Made by a program: the position numbers and the translations under genes
In this document: positions 50,401 to 63,816 of the stretch, piece by piece
Numbering within the stretch: the first letter of the stretch is position 1
Layout of the letters: the number at the start of each line of letters is the position of its first letter
The notes under the pieces: generated by a model
What the model was told of the DNA's origin: nothing
Database searches by the model: none
The model's input: only the letters and a program-made list of their open reading frames with translations
NCBI GenBank assembly: GCA_019843655.1
Contig: JACDQD010000102.1
Location: 3,171,501-3,235,500, forward strand
Length of the DNA: 64,000 bases
Origin: Lethocerus indicus
Taxonomy: Eukaryota; Arthropoda; Insecta; Hemiptera; Belostomatidae
Direction of reading: 5' to 3'

Positions 50401-53400
50401 TATCTTACAAAAGACATAGTAATAGTATTCCCATCATAGGCTTTGTGCCTATAAAACAAGGCCGACTAATTTAAATAAAACAGTACTAGGAATATGATCA
50501 ATATATTACATTGAATAAAATAAATTTTACCAAAATGTGGGTTTAATGCCTTTAAAACAATAATATATAATTAGCTTAAAAATCTTGTTATGTTAAATCG
50601 TTATATGAGACCCACTCGTATCAATTAAAAATCGCAATTCTCTTAATTCGATTCCGGGAAGCGAACGAACAGCGTTTCAAAAACGAATTTGAAGATGAAT
50701 GTTTTTTCGGGGTCCGTAGTATACATTTTCTTTAACTGATTATAAAATTTGGCATACAAATTCCAACGGATAAGCCCCACTCAATGTCATGGTTCAAACA
50801 ACACACACGTAGAATACAGAAAAGGCTTAAATTTATGTTAATTGGATGTGAAATAAAATATTCCCTCGGAATATGAAGATATAATAACAATTGGATTGAG
50901 CTTTGGGCTTGCCAGCGGCCGGACAAAATTGAATTTCCGGAGTGCGAATTAACAAAACAGAATTCAATCTGACTTCCGGTTTTAAATCGCGGCGTCCGGC
51001 CGCGGCCCCGACCGACGCTGTCAAATCCATCAAACGTCGGCTAAACTTGTTACGCGTTTCACAAAAAATCTCGCTCGAAAGTGGGTGTCATTTGCTTCAT
51101 CATAATTATCCAATAAACATTGTACGTCAGGTTTCCTCGTTTCAGGCGTCCTGATTTGATTTAGGAGATCAGACATTAAATGCAATGAAACGTTTTAGAG
51201 CGCTCGATAAACAGCGGGGCCAGTTACGAGCCATAAATATTCCTCAGTACCGGTCGGACAACTGTCGGATGACACAAGCACCCCCACAACACGACGGCAC
51301 CCCCACCTTTACACGTTGGAAACAAAGTTTCAAATCAGCGGCAAAATAAGCTCTCAGATATTCATAAATGTAAAAGCGTCCCCAATTGGCGGTAACAATT
51401 CAGCCTCTAACTGTCTGATTCGATTAATATAAAATTCACCTATATTAACATCTATTATTTCCAAAATTATGACGTACGTTTCCATCAACTAGGAAGGGCA
51501 TATTTCAATAAAATTAATCATTAAGGTTAATAAAACGGCGATCCACCAACCAACCCCACATCATTTTACACTGAAGAAACGGAAGTCTTCGGTGAATGCG
51601 AACTATTCCGGCTGTGAAATTTGGAGTACGTGCCTTCCAAGAAAATTTAACATCCCAATAAGCATTACAGGAGAATTAGCCACGATACAGTAATTCATTT
51701 GCCGGGAGGGTAGAGCGGGTGGAGGGGGGGATACTCCGCCATAAGTAAAATGTACTTGCCCGTTTCCCCCAGTTTGGTCGCTCAAATTAATTTCAGTTCC
51801 TCATCCGGCTCCAAAATTAATACCGCACTCGGTGCCCCGAGCATGTAATGAGGTAAAATCGCCAGGGTGAACTGCCACTGCGAACGTATCATTATTAAAG
51901 CGTTTATGTATATAATTAAAACTCTGGTACTTAAATTTTTTTTTAGAGTTTCCAATTATGAAGTCATTAGCGCGCGCGATATTTATATACAATATTTCTA
52001 ACGGGCGTCGGAGAGGTGGGGGTGGTAGAAGGGATTGGGGAGAGGTCCAAGAGTATAAAAGAAAAGGGCCTTCTCATTAAATGGGGTCCTTGCGATTTCG
52101 GCGCCACCCTTTACCCCGGCCCAGGGCCTCTTGAATACTGGGTTTTAAGGGGCTAGGAGGGTGTAATGTTAATTAAATTCCGCGAGCGGAACAGATTACG
52201 TGGGAGGGCCCGGAGGGTGCATTGGGGGTCGGGGGGCTTATATTTCCAGGCCGCCCGAAAATGTTTATGGCTCGGATGAACGTTTTCGGCTGGCTCACAG
52301 AAAAAAGGGATTATATCGGTGACAATAATACTGAAAAGAAGTGACCAATCTTATTATGTACAAGATCTTGTAGATAGCTAATGCGCTGTTAGGTGCAAAT
52401 TGAAAACAAAAATTGAAATTGAAAAACATATTATATTCACCGATCTACCACCCGGCTGTGAAATAGAACTCCGATTCGAAGGCCAAAGCAAAATTGATTA
52501 ACTTTCCTGTGATCGCTTCACTAAAAATATCGACGCCCACTCGCCGAATTCTGATGAAACTGTTTAGCCCAATCAATTTCGGTTTACAGCGACAAAACTA
52601 CACGATTCATTCAGTCAGATAGCGTAGCCTTTCATATGTAGCTATTTTGGGTATAATTACCGTTCGATTACCGTCAACTACGATGTCGTCAATTGCTTGT
52701 TTTCAAATCGAGGATTATTCTGTTTCATATGACACATTATAAAAAACTCATTTTTCAGAAGTACTCTGAATTTTTTTTTGCAATAGTCATGGTATTGATA
52801 TCAGAAATTTCACATTTTGAAAACCTTTAAAATGTATAAAATGGAAATAATTCTTGTCATGCTTACTGTTAAAACAGTATATCACCTTCATTTCAAGTTT
52901 TGAAAATCACAAAAGTGCAATGCCACTGAAGTGATATTAGCTGAGTGATTAGCTATAGATGCATTTTGGGAGTATCCATTTTCAAATAAATTATGGATCA
53001 GAGATATTTTACGTTCATGGTACTTTTTTCAGATTAAATCTCATCCGTGATCTAAATTGGAGCTGGCGTTTTGTTGTTTAAAGGGTTTGAATCCAAATGG
53101 GAAAACTCGAGAATTAATGCGGGGACCTTTGGATTCATAATTAAACACCTTTTAGAATCTAATAGTATAAACAAGTATTTCCCATTCATTGAATATAAGC
53201 CCCATGGAGTTCCCCAACTGGGGTATTGCGTTGGGGCCCCTACTCTCTGGCTATATGCTCGAGTTAATTAAAACCGTAGCGGAATCAGATTTCACTATTA
53301 TATATTTGCTCCGCTTCCACTGTCCAACGCCCCATTAAATTTCTTTCTCGTTGGAGGGTGGCAGCGGCAGACCATTTTTATTTATTGACAGCTTCACGTG

Positions 53401-55384
53401 ATTCGTTACACCGGATAGGAAATGGCGATCGATAAAATATTTTCCACGATTGGCGTGACAATAAAATTCCGGACAATAATTCATGGACAAAATTTCCTGA
53501 TGGGGAAATGTATTTTATAATTTAAGCAAGAGTATAGAAGCGGGGTCATTGTAAAAGCCTATTTCAAGAGGAATAATAAATTTATTTAGTCTCGGAAAGA
53601 TGGAGAGTAAAATTGAATTTACGCTCGTTTAATTATCCGGTTCATCAACACAGGCGTTACAAAGAGGATCCTATATCGGTCTTCGAAAAATATTTACCAA
53701 GGATGAGGATCGGTGTCCCAGTGGGAAAGTTGAATGAATCGAAACCGCCCTGAAAATAGTCCCCAAATTACTACTACCTTAAACACACAGATTTCCTTTC
53801 CGAATATCTCCCAAATCCGGTGTTAATGGGCCCGGAGGCCGGTTGTTACGAGAGGGTTGGGGGGTGAGGGGTGGAATCACCGAAGACCAGCCAGGTTTTT
53901 TAATTAAGATTTTAATTACGGTATTCCCCCCGGTTGTTTTTCCTTCGCTAGTCCCCCGTCGGAAGGGAAATCGGGTTTCAGTTGGCCGTGGCCCGGGGAA
54001 TCGACACGACGCCCCCACCCCGCCTGCAAATATTTGCCCGGCGTCTACTAAAACAACACGGACCGGACTCCGGATACGGTGTAGGGTTCCTGAGGGGGAT
54101 TTAGACACCCCCCCACCCCCACCTACCCTTAATGATTTTTAGCGTCAGAAAGGAGTAAACTGTATTGGTAAGAGATATCCCAGAGGAACATTTTCACTGT
54201 TTTCCTAAAAGCGGCCCAACTTATCCAACAAACCGCAATATTGGCCTTCATGATATCCTATATACGCCCACCTTGCTTGTACTAGTTTGTTTTTACCGCT
54301 CCGCCATCAGCTATTACATATTTTGATCGGTAAAATAGCTCCAAGGCTAAGAACTATTTTATATAATAATTTCTTTTTAATTGTAGTTAAATGAAACCAG
54401 TATATTGAGAATGATTTCCTCTTTTTAAGTGCCCATTAATTACTTAATTATCCCTTTTATATTTTCCTGTTTATTATAATGAAGATCATTTTCTTCCGTC
54501 ATCGTGACCACGATTAGTCTATTCTAGTTATCCGTCATTAATTACAATATTAATAATTTTCGTTCTCGTCTTGTTGTTTTTTCTTCTAATCCTGCAGACT
54601 ATTTTTACGCGTTTTCCAAAATTTCTACTGCAGAGCTTAAGCCAAAATGTTTAGACATTCTCCGTTTTAGTCATTACATTAATCCCATAGAATTACAGTT
54701 GATAACACATACGTTGTTTGGGATGCTAAGGTGTTACATAAAGTACTATAACAATTAGGACAATATGTAGTATGACAACAATATTTTGGTGTAGGACTGA
54801 CATTTAATCATCCTGGATATACCACGAAAAATAGTATTCATAATATCCAGTGCCTCTGAGGGGGGGGGACCACGCGTCGGGTGACAATTTCCTATAGGCA
54901 GATTTTTACTTCGAGTTTGCCTATTTTTATTATTGACGCATCTCGTTCCTATATCATAACGAGAACTGGCGCTGTTTTTGGCACGTACGGAGTCCGTTAA
55001 TCCTGTGAGAGTCGACTCCCGACTGTCATCGGGAGGCCGGTGGCTGTGGGCCTAAGTGACGGGCGATGGAGGGTGGAGGGGGGGCAGTATTATAGGAGGC
55101 TGCTACAAAGTGAATTATCCTCCGGCAAAGCCAGGTCGGTCGGTGCGCGTCAGTATTCATAGCGGTTTCCCTTTATAAGTCGAATTAATTGTGGCCTCCA
55201 AGTGGCCCGAGGGATTGTCGCCTGGCTGAGTGTTAATCCGCGGCTGTGAGCCCTACTGACGAGCCAAACGTGGATTAACGTTGACGGGTACCGCAATTAT
55301 AAGTGTAGCTCAAATACGCGCAATACACATTTGAGTATTGTATACATGTATTCAATAATATTGCCTAATGATTACTTAAGTGTC

Positions 55385-55426
55385 CCTCGTTCGTTTATTA
55401 CGAGGTAAAAACCTCGTTCGTTTATT
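55385..55426. repeat. 15-bp direct repeat overlapping a 7-bp hairpin
   Basis: CCTCGTTCGTTTATT occurs at 55385-55399 and 55412-55426. Between them, ACGAGGT-AAAA-ACCTCGT forms a perfect 7-bp hairpin with a short loop. Confidence 0.85.
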
Positions 55427-55746
55427 TTTAATGATGAACTTTAGCCATTGTCTCTCGAACGGTAATGCTTTATTCTTAAACTTTTAAAGGTTCATGTTTA
55501 CTTTGTGTGCCCGTACTTTTCCTATGATCTAAGAAGCTTCCTATCGGCTTCCGAACTGGGCCTACCCCAGGTATCGAGAAACGGACTAGAATATGAAATG
55601 CATAACGGAAGCCGGGCCTATTGGGGAGGTCCAAAGGGTAACTTCCCCCAATTATAGTCGCAGAGCGGTTACACGGCGTGCGGAAACTTTACATCGGGGT
55701 CGGTTTCTAAGTTACAAAGGTAGAGCGATCGCCGCGGTCCCCGTAC

Positions 55747-55776
55747 CGGTCTCGGTCCCGGTCCCGGTCCCGGTCC
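55747..55776. repeat. (CGGTCC)n tandem repeat
   Basis: Five head-to-tail 6-bp units, the first being CGGTCT. In the forward frame this reads as Pro-Val dipeptides, but the surrounding frame shows no domain. Confidence 0.95.
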
Positions 55777-57600
55777 AGGTTTCATTAGCGGAACCTCTCT
55801 TCCTAATGAGTCCTTTTAGCCGGCTCTACACTAACTGGCCCCCGACACAAGATTTAATCACATTTCCTCCTCTCGCGCTCTCCCTTTTGCTCAACAGGTA
55901 GCCACGGGCCGGGACATTTCGGTAATGGCCGGGGCAAAGTCTCAGCCGGTCGCCGTTCCGATTTACCGGCCTTTACCCAGGCTTGGAGGGATTCAAAATC
56001 GGCTTCAATGCCCCCTTCCCACTCAACGCCAATCCGTAATGGCTTCCGCCTAATTCATTAACGCGCCATTCATGACCAAAAAAACGCCCTACTCTCAAAA
56101 GATAATCCACCGGTAGAAATAACTCGACTCGATAAAGTGAAGACTTCGGATAGTTTTTTCCTTTTTCAATATCAACTCATTATTTATACCCAAATCTATT
56201 CACCAAAACGCGAAGGACTACGATTTTAGAAGAACGATATCGAGCGACCTATTGGGGTAGATCAATTTAAGGTAAATGTTTATTGGTTCCTAACGTAATA
56301 ATAAAGATAACTATTGTTGAGGTTATCTAGGGCCATATGGTATCACCAATTTCATGTTATATTAAAATATACACCTAAAACAAAATCCGCAGATTGCTGC
56401 GTATATAGGAACCCATTATTTGTTTTCTGGACTAATACAATTACGAATGATTATTTACTGCCTGTTTTGTGAACTGCGTACACCGGCGCCCCAGATGGAA
56501 GACCACGGCCACCAATTCCGAAATTAAGAAACGTAATTCTTTCAGTATAAATAAAAAACCTGTCATTTGTAATTTGTCTAATTCCGAATCCGTTAAAATC
56601 ACGGCCCAACACGATACATAATGTTACACGGTGCATAATTAACGATGTTTTGCGAGTGTTACATTTAATAATTATCGAAGCACAGAGATCACGAACATAT
56701 ACGATATGAGGCAATTAAACATTGATATAAGTGGTTACATAACTTTCTTTTAGACGCGGTTAATTGGAAATGTCTGCAAGGAGACGAAAGCTATCTGCAA
56801 TGTATGCTGAATATTTAAAATTCATGTAAAATATGCAAACAATGTGTCCTGGTGAATATAACTAAAAGACGCTACTAGACGACAGTCATGAGCCCGATTT
56901 GGTTCCCACTCTATTAACCGGGCTGGATTAATTCCCGTTTAGTTCCGAATGCGGTCGAAGCCCTATGATTAATTGAGAATTACTGTTCAACCGGCGACAG
57001 TAATTTAAATAGATTTAACCGTAATGTCCCCCACCCCCTTAGTAATAGATTCGGGTCCCAAGTTCGGACCTGTTGCTAATAATTGCGTTCGTTCCGTTAT
57101 TTATTGGTCGATAAATCAGAAGAGGCCGAATCGTACAAGCGCTCAGAACCCTTTGTACGGAACTGCATCGGCCCAGAAATAAACGTTAGGAATTTTTGTG
57201 ACGCGAAAATATGAATATCGCCCGAGTGATATTGGACTTTTCATTCGATTTGGGCCGGAAAGATGGAATATATATATAAGAGATGAGAATAAAAACTCGT
57301 CTGTAGATGTACTTTCTTGCACGGAATTACGTACAATATATAAATAATACGATACATTTATATCGATTTATTTTCATAGAGTAATAGACTAGTGGATATA
57401 ATATATAAAATTTTTATATAGTGTTTAGTTTATGGTAATTATTTTGGTGTTGCCAACCTCATCACTTCTACGATCAGGCTAGGTTATCCGGTTTTGTTAC
57501 AGAAGAACGGTAAGGCTTTATTAAGAACCCTTCATAAGATGACAGATCCCTTCATGTGTATAGAAAAGACAGAGGAAAAGAATATTTATTTACGTATTTA

Positions 57601-57739
57601 TTTACTCAATAGGACAGGAACATGTGACAGGAAATCCTTCAGTATTACCTGAAGTCGAATGACTTCTCGGAAATTCAGTTGCATAACTTCAGGTAGTACT
57701 GAGAGAATTCCTTTCACATATGCAAAGGTATTGAGTCAA
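57601..57739. repeat. imperfect inverted-repeat element, about 139 bp
   Basis: The inner arms 57622-57655 (ATGTGACAGGAAATCCTTCA, GTATTACCTGAAGT) and 57686-57719 are reverse complements at most of 34 positions, with a 30-base loop. Similarity extends outward to TTTACTCAATA (57601-57611) against TATTGAGTCAA (57729-57739). It is a foldback or MITE-like unit. A half copy is at 19854-19888. No open frame of note. Confidence 0.65.
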
Positions 57740-59007
57740 TAAGAAAAATACTAAGCGCTGGAAAATTGTCAACCTTTTACGTATTATTTAGTTGGCACGT
57801 TTTCGAAAATCTAACTTCGTTTGGAATGCATATAGGCGTGAGATGAATATGAACCGAGATTAAAATTTGAACCGTTTTCCCAAACTCGCGAAATGTTACG
57901 ACTTTTGTTCTTAATAACACCTGTGACATTTTAACGACCTGCGAATGTCGGCGTAGAACCGGAGAATGGCGTGCGCTATTTTTCGCGAAGGAACTCACAT
58001 TGCCGACCAATTTGCGGCGCCGTGTCGCCTCGAACAAAATGCGACGTTGAAAAAAAAATCAGGTCCAAGTTCAGTCTAAATATTCATATAGGAAACCAGT
58101 TGCATAGGTGGCATTTGCATAACAATTGATATCAGCCTTTCAAATCACTTTTGAAATATGGTTATGACTTTCCCGAATAGTTTTTTGCTTCCACATTGCG
58201 GCCTTACCCAAGGATTATTTGATTTCCGTTCCATGTAAGCTGTAAGATGCTCATTTCAAGAGTTCATTTTCAAATAACCAATTTTGTAATAACAGGAGAA
58301 CGTCGATCGTATTTCGTGTTTCATTCATCCGAAGTAAGTGGCCAAAAGCGGTATTTAAAACATTCTGAGAACATGAAAGAACATAAATAATTCATCGAAT
58401 CTGCTACGACTTTCTTGGCCGATAACAATTACTGTTACCAAGAAGCGCTTATTAATAAAAACTTGCATCGTGAAGAAGACTACGTTTTAGGATTTTTAGG
58501 ATTTAAGAACATATTAATGAACGTCCCCCAGGGACCCACTCAAATTAATATTCCCTTAACGTTGGTTAAGGCATAACATGGATTAGGGGAATCGGATGAA
58601 ACAATGGTTTCGAATTGGTTTGTATGACATTTTCGTGTTTTTCAGTGGATTTTGGAGAATGTATCTATGCGGGAACAATTTGAATCTACTACTTAAGAAA
58701 TGCAACAAACATACTCACATCAGGAAAAAATTCCATCCGGGCTACTGCAGGTACCGTTTTCTTACACAGTCATTAGTGAGTAGATAGCATCAGAATATAT
58801 GTGTATAGTCTTAGGTATTATAGTCAGAGCGCAGTTGTTTATATATATATAATATATAAAATTATACTTCTTGTCTAACTAAAGTTCAATGGAACGTTTA
58901 ACGGTGCGGGTACTAAGTTAGGGGAGCAGTATCAACTCATTAGGGATTCAGTTGCAATGGGGGCCTGTGTTAAGGCGTGTTGGGTTTTAAGCCGAGAGCA
59001 GCTAAGT

Positions 59008-59026
59008 GCCGCCGCCGCCGCCGCCG
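59008..59026. repeat. (GCC)6 trinucleotide repeat
   Basis: Six uninterrupted GCC units. Confidence 0.95.
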
Positions 59027-62000
59027 ACAACCTAAGGTATTACCAAATGACGATCTTCCACCAACAATGCATTTATAATGCGGTCACGTTGGTGAAATTA
59101 TTGTCCGGGCCTCCCGAATTATTCCGAATGCGCCTAACGACCCAAAATTTCGAGAGAAATTATTTCCTGTCCCTTCGTAGAACATTTACCAACTTATGTA
59201 TATTCTATTTTCTCCTTAATTTATCCACTTGGAGATATAAATCGATGCGATAACATTGTAATATTGAAGAGCTCCAGAAATTGTGTGGAAAATTATTGAG
59301 TTAATTAAAATGAAACGAGATAAACTAATATTATTAAAATACTAGGCCCATTAGTTTAGGCTTTTAATTAATAAATTTTTCTACCTTAAACTAAACTGAA
59401 ATATATTTAAATAATGTTTACTGAGAGCCACCCTCGAGACATTCCGCATACATGACGGCGCCTCGCCCGCATAATTATGAGTGCATGTGCAGAGATATGC
59501 ACAATGTACACTGATAACTCATTGCCCACACGCGAAAGGATTTCGCGGAAAGGAATATTTACTTAGCCTTAGGAACGCCAGCCCGGCCCGGAATATCAGT
59601 TCCTCATTCTTTTTATATCTGTTTTTGTCTCATTTCATATCAGAATTCCTTTCTCCTTCTTTATTTTCTTCGCCCCCCACCCAGTCCTCATTTAAAGAAC
59701 GGCTTCGTCGGGTCTTAAAGTCCCCGCCGGCAGAGGGGCCAGGCCATCTGGTTAATTAGCCATGACAATCGATATAAAAGAGGCGCAAAATAAACTTCTG
59801 CCCTCTGTTTATACTGACTAATTAATTATTGAATTGAAGTAAAATGAACTGTTGTTTTTTCTCCCTTTCTTCCTTCAGAGGCGGAGTTTAAAATTTCGGG
59901 AACAAAGCCTCTTTCAGCTAAGTCATGATTTCCTGTCGCATATTTCTATAACCTACTTATTTAACCACTAACACATACTCTAGCTGCAATTTAACTGAAC
60001 TATTTCAATTAAAAATAGAACGCCCCGAGAAACTTATTAAATCGCAACCATTTATAAAAGAAATGGTGATGGCATTATTTTCAGTTATTGGTAATTCGAT
60101 CGCGATTATAATTCGCTAGGTAACACTTTCACAACACACAATTTCACACAATGTCGATTCCTAAAATTTCCAATTAGGTAAATAATGCTTCAACACAGAT
60201 ATTTACCTGAACAGACCGGAAGATACTACTGAGAAATCCGCGGTAAGACAGTACAAAGACTCCTCTAAGAAACTAGGTCAACACTTTATAATTTATATGA
60301 TGGGTCTTGAGTTGGCCGTAGAAAAGGTTGTTGAAGAGATCTTCAGATATTTCCCCCGAAACTCACCACCCTCTATCTCGAATAGAAGGGGGAACAGTAT
60401 TCTTTTGATTCCAAGCTTATATCCTGAATTTTATTCCGTACAAATTTATTTTAAAAATAATCCTCCAATGACTATCCTGGTGTAAAATATTTTCAGCGGA
60501 GAACTATGGGGGTGCGTGAAGGTTTCGGACATCAATCGCGGTGTATTACGCGTCTCCTCTCACTATTTGCTCGTAGAAATGTGGGTTCGTCGTACAGGAG
60601 AAGGTTAGGGAGCCTGATAAAAGCGACGATCGCCGCGTGGAGATTATCCGTCGGTAGTCGGGCCGTATTTCGCCCGGTAAAATGAACCTATTAGAGGAAA
60701 GGCTCCCCCCCGGTAAGCAATATCAGTCAGGTCCCCCGCCGTGCGTTGATAGCTCTCAGCCGAGCGCAATTAGTCCCCTCAGCCCCCAGACGCCGCAAAC
60801 ACAGTATAAATTTGTCCCCCTTACAAACCCCCACTATTGGACAAACCGGCAAACTTATTTTATGCAGATTAATGTTATTTAGACATTACCATCCTCCCAC
60901 AGTGCTTACCACTATAAACGTCCTTTTTACTGTAGAAAAACAAAAATTTTCCCCGTATATTCTGAATTTCTCGCGTTCTGTAAAATATAAACTAAATACA
61001 TTTCATATCTCGATTCTGAGAAATTCTCGCGAACCGCTGCTGTAAATAGTATAAATCAATGGACGACGTGATTGGGACTGGTGCCTGTATTCCCCCGGGG
61101 TATACAATTTTAATCCTGACTTTTTTTATAAATTTGCGGAAAACACAGCCGACCGAATCCAATTGTCACGGAGTTATAATTAAATGCTCACCATATTGGA
61201 GGAAGTCGGGCAGGAAACCGGTATGCAACAATGGCGTGACTGGGAAAGCCCTGCTGCCCTTGGCATATCGGCATATGTCAGCCGTATTCTCAAGTTTATT
61301 TTAGCCGAAATAACTCCAAATTTAGTCGTTTGATTTTCACTTCACCTACACCAATGTCCGTTTTTTCACCATCAAATTATTGTGTTTTACCCCTATTTTT
61401 CCTCGAATTCAATCGGGCCCTTTAACCGAGCATTTATTCAGTAATTCAATATCGGGTATTTTATCCAAGTAAATCAAGTTTTCAACTGAAACAAACGCTC
61501 CGGAAATAATAATCAGCTTATCCCGGTCAATATACGAAAAATTCTTGTGAACAAGGAAGTCAATAATGAAAAAATGATATTCAAACAAATAGCGTAATGA
61601 AAAATGGAAAAATGTTAATTAAAAAAAATATTCTTGCAAATTAATACATGTGAATTAGATCATATAAATTATAGCTCCACTTAGAAGATTACGGTTTCAA
61701 TAAGTCATTTTGAATCTATTACCCTATAAAAATACTAAGCGGTAATGATTCAGACGTTAAGAACCTCTGTTATTAAAATTAAAAACCTTGGTAGCTAGAA
61801 ATGCATGTATTTTATATAAATACATATACGAGAAAAAACCCAAAACATATATGACCGAATATATTAATTTAATGGACTACTAGCGCATATCGATTTATTG
61901 CAATGAAACACGTGGAATAAGTGTCGGACAATGAAGATATTACAGGAATATCCTGCTTCCAGTTTCTAATACCCGAGCGTTTGTTCAATAACAAAGTGGA

Positions 62001-63194
62001 TTGTTCATCCGGGTGAGCTATGTTCAGTGAATGACGCTCCAATTGTCTAATCAATTTGAATCGCAAGGAATTATAGGTTTAGTGTCGAGTGATGAATTGC
62101 ATCGCGTCATCTGTCGCCGTTCACAGGCGTCAAAGTGCGCCCTGGATTTGCACACAGGGGCAACCTTACACATTGTCCTGCCTGTTGTTAAGCTCGTTGT
62201 TCGCATAAAGCAATCGACACCCGCGTTGGGGGACGGTTTCATTTCTTGAATTGAAAATTCTAAGATAATTTCAACTGAATTAGGTTTACCACTATATCCT
62301 TCCTAATACTGTACATATACGTAAGGATAAGAACAACGGGGTACTGCTCAAACGGGAATTAAAACTACATTTAAATCTAGACAATGTACCGCCACATTAC
62401 ATACTAGAAGAAGCACAATTAATCGCGATAGTGCTATGAAAAATATTCTTATTCTTATATGAAAAATTCTCCCTTGAAATCTAGGAAAAGTGAAAATTGT
62501 TTTCCCCCCTCCTGTAAGTTTCCTCTCTTTCCTATGGTTGTTGTCCAACTCATGACTGAATTAATGACTGAATTTATATGTAAATGGTCATTTTGGATTG
62601 TTGAAAAATATTTGTAATCATTAAAATTAAATATATCAAACAATAACATTAGATTAAAAATAAATTCCGTCGATATATAAGATCGATTTCTCATTGCCCA
62701 TTTATAATTATAAGGGGCGCTGCCATTATCATCAACCGCATTCATTCGTTCAAGGAAGTCTCCATGAAACTTCCATTATAGAGTATTGTTAATAAAACAT
62801 ATTCCGTAATAATTCTCATAATTACCAACACAATTAAACGCGGTAAGTGGCGAGACCGGTCTACAGCTCCATCGGACTGCTCGCAATATCGTTGGCAATA
62901 ACTCGCGACAATCAATTTTCGCCCGTCGTTGATAGTCGTTGTAAAAACTCTCAGAGCTTATTAATTTGCTCAAGCCCGTGGAGCGTAAAAACGCAGTTTG
63001 CCCAAAAGTTGGAGGAGTTCGGCGAGGCCTAATTTTAGTAAGGCCCAGTAAAACTGGAAACTGAGTCGGCCTACCGGCTTAATAAATGCAATCACTTGAA
63101 TCCAATTTCGAACCAAAGCCATTTCAAGGTGCGTAAATGTCCAACTGTGTTGTTTACAATGTGTCTAGGAGGCGAAAACAACCTTAAAAATAAA

Positions 63195-63214
63195 TTATTT
63201 ATTTATTTATTTAG
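63195..63214. repeat. short (ATTT)n repeat
   Basis: TTATTTATTTATTTATTTAG: about four ATTT units. Confidence 0.85.
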
Positions 63215-63626
63215 GCAATCTATTGCTAGATGCTTCAAGGTGGAATGACATTGATGATGAGTAGGCAATAAACAATTTGACAATTAAATGTTTTAAAAAC
63301 ACCCGTTTCAAACATAGAATATATTCGAGTTACGGCGCACTTGATACTAACCCGCAACAGTGCATAGCAATAAGGGTTAGGCATTAGCGCCGCGGCTCCT
63401 AATTACACTGAAGCATTATTTGCACCGCAACTTTTTGATTCTTGAGTGTCTCGCCAGAGAGGCCAATATCTCAGCATTAAACTGAAGCAAAATATTTTAT
63501 TTTCTCATTTACGGACTGCTTTCGAATAACCATGGGGGCACAAATTAAAAAATTGTATTAATTATAAAGGTTTATCAACAATTAAAAACGTCGATAATAA
63601 TATTTCATATTGCAACCTGATTCTTT

Positions 63627-63664
63627 GCTAGACCGGTTTCAGCTGCTCACCATCTCCAGGAGCG
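63627..63664 (-). ncRNA. hammerhead-like motif, A6 changed
   Basis: On the minus strand: CTGGAGA in place of CTGAAGA, helix II from TGGTGAGCAGCT, GAAA present, then CCGG, TC, TAGC. The CUGANGA box is altered at its A6 position and helix I has a mismatch next to the core, so it is probably inactive. Confidence 0.4.
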
Positions 63665-63779
63665 GGTGTTGGCAACAAGACACGTATATATACACACGAC
63701 AAACAGACAAGCACAGTACAAGTGACAGTGCAGTGAGGATGCCCAAAAAAAATCCAAAGTGCCATAAGTGACTAACACT

Positions 63780-63816
63780 GCTACTGAAGATGGCGAGCAG
63801 CCGAAACCGGTCTGGC
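63780..63816 (+). ncRNA. hammerhead ribozyme, minimal PLE type, core boxes intact
   Basis: In order: GCTA (63780-63783), CTGAAGA (63784-63790), T, then GGC-GAGCA-GC with C (63792-63802; helix II GGC/GCC), GAAA (63803-63806), CCGG (63807-63810), TC (63811-63812) and TGGC (63813-63816). GCTA pairs with TGGC as helix I (one G-U pair). Helix III is the self-complementary CCGG, as in minimal type I hammerheads of Penelope-like elements, which are thought to work best as dimers. Predicted cleavage is 3' of the C at 63812. Oddities are one unpaired T between the CUGANGA box and helix II, and a 3-bp helix II. The core is read directly; catalysis is inferred. Confidence 0.6.

Larger units (their letters stand above)
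42427..57600. other. long geneless stretch with scattered GC-rich islets
   Basis: GC- and CpG-rich islets lie at about 43480-43840, 52000-52290, 53820-54130, 55000-55290 and 55590-56060. Long AT-rich stretches lie at about 46080-46560, 47300-48300, 50380-50680, 52340-53040 and 54330-54800. The frames over the islets (for example 43407-43820 minus, 53779-54142 both strands) are Pro/Arg/Gly-rich shadows with no motif. A donor-like AATGTAAGT at about 43776 ends one islet, but I cannot define an exon. Confidence 0.6.
57740..63626. other. geneless stretch
   Basis: Mostly AT-rich, with GC-richer patches at about 59680-59760 and 60500-60860. Short open frames, such as 58957-59253 with a run of six Ala from a GCC repeat and the overlapping pair on opposite strands at 62031-62249, have no recognisable domain. 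No RNA gene seen. Confidence 0.6.

Noticed and set aside
51570..51596. CACTGAAGA...TCTTCGGTG hairpin containing a CTGAAGA box
   Set aside because: No GAAA box, helix III or cleavage site in the right place. It is a plain 9-bp hairpin with one mismatch.
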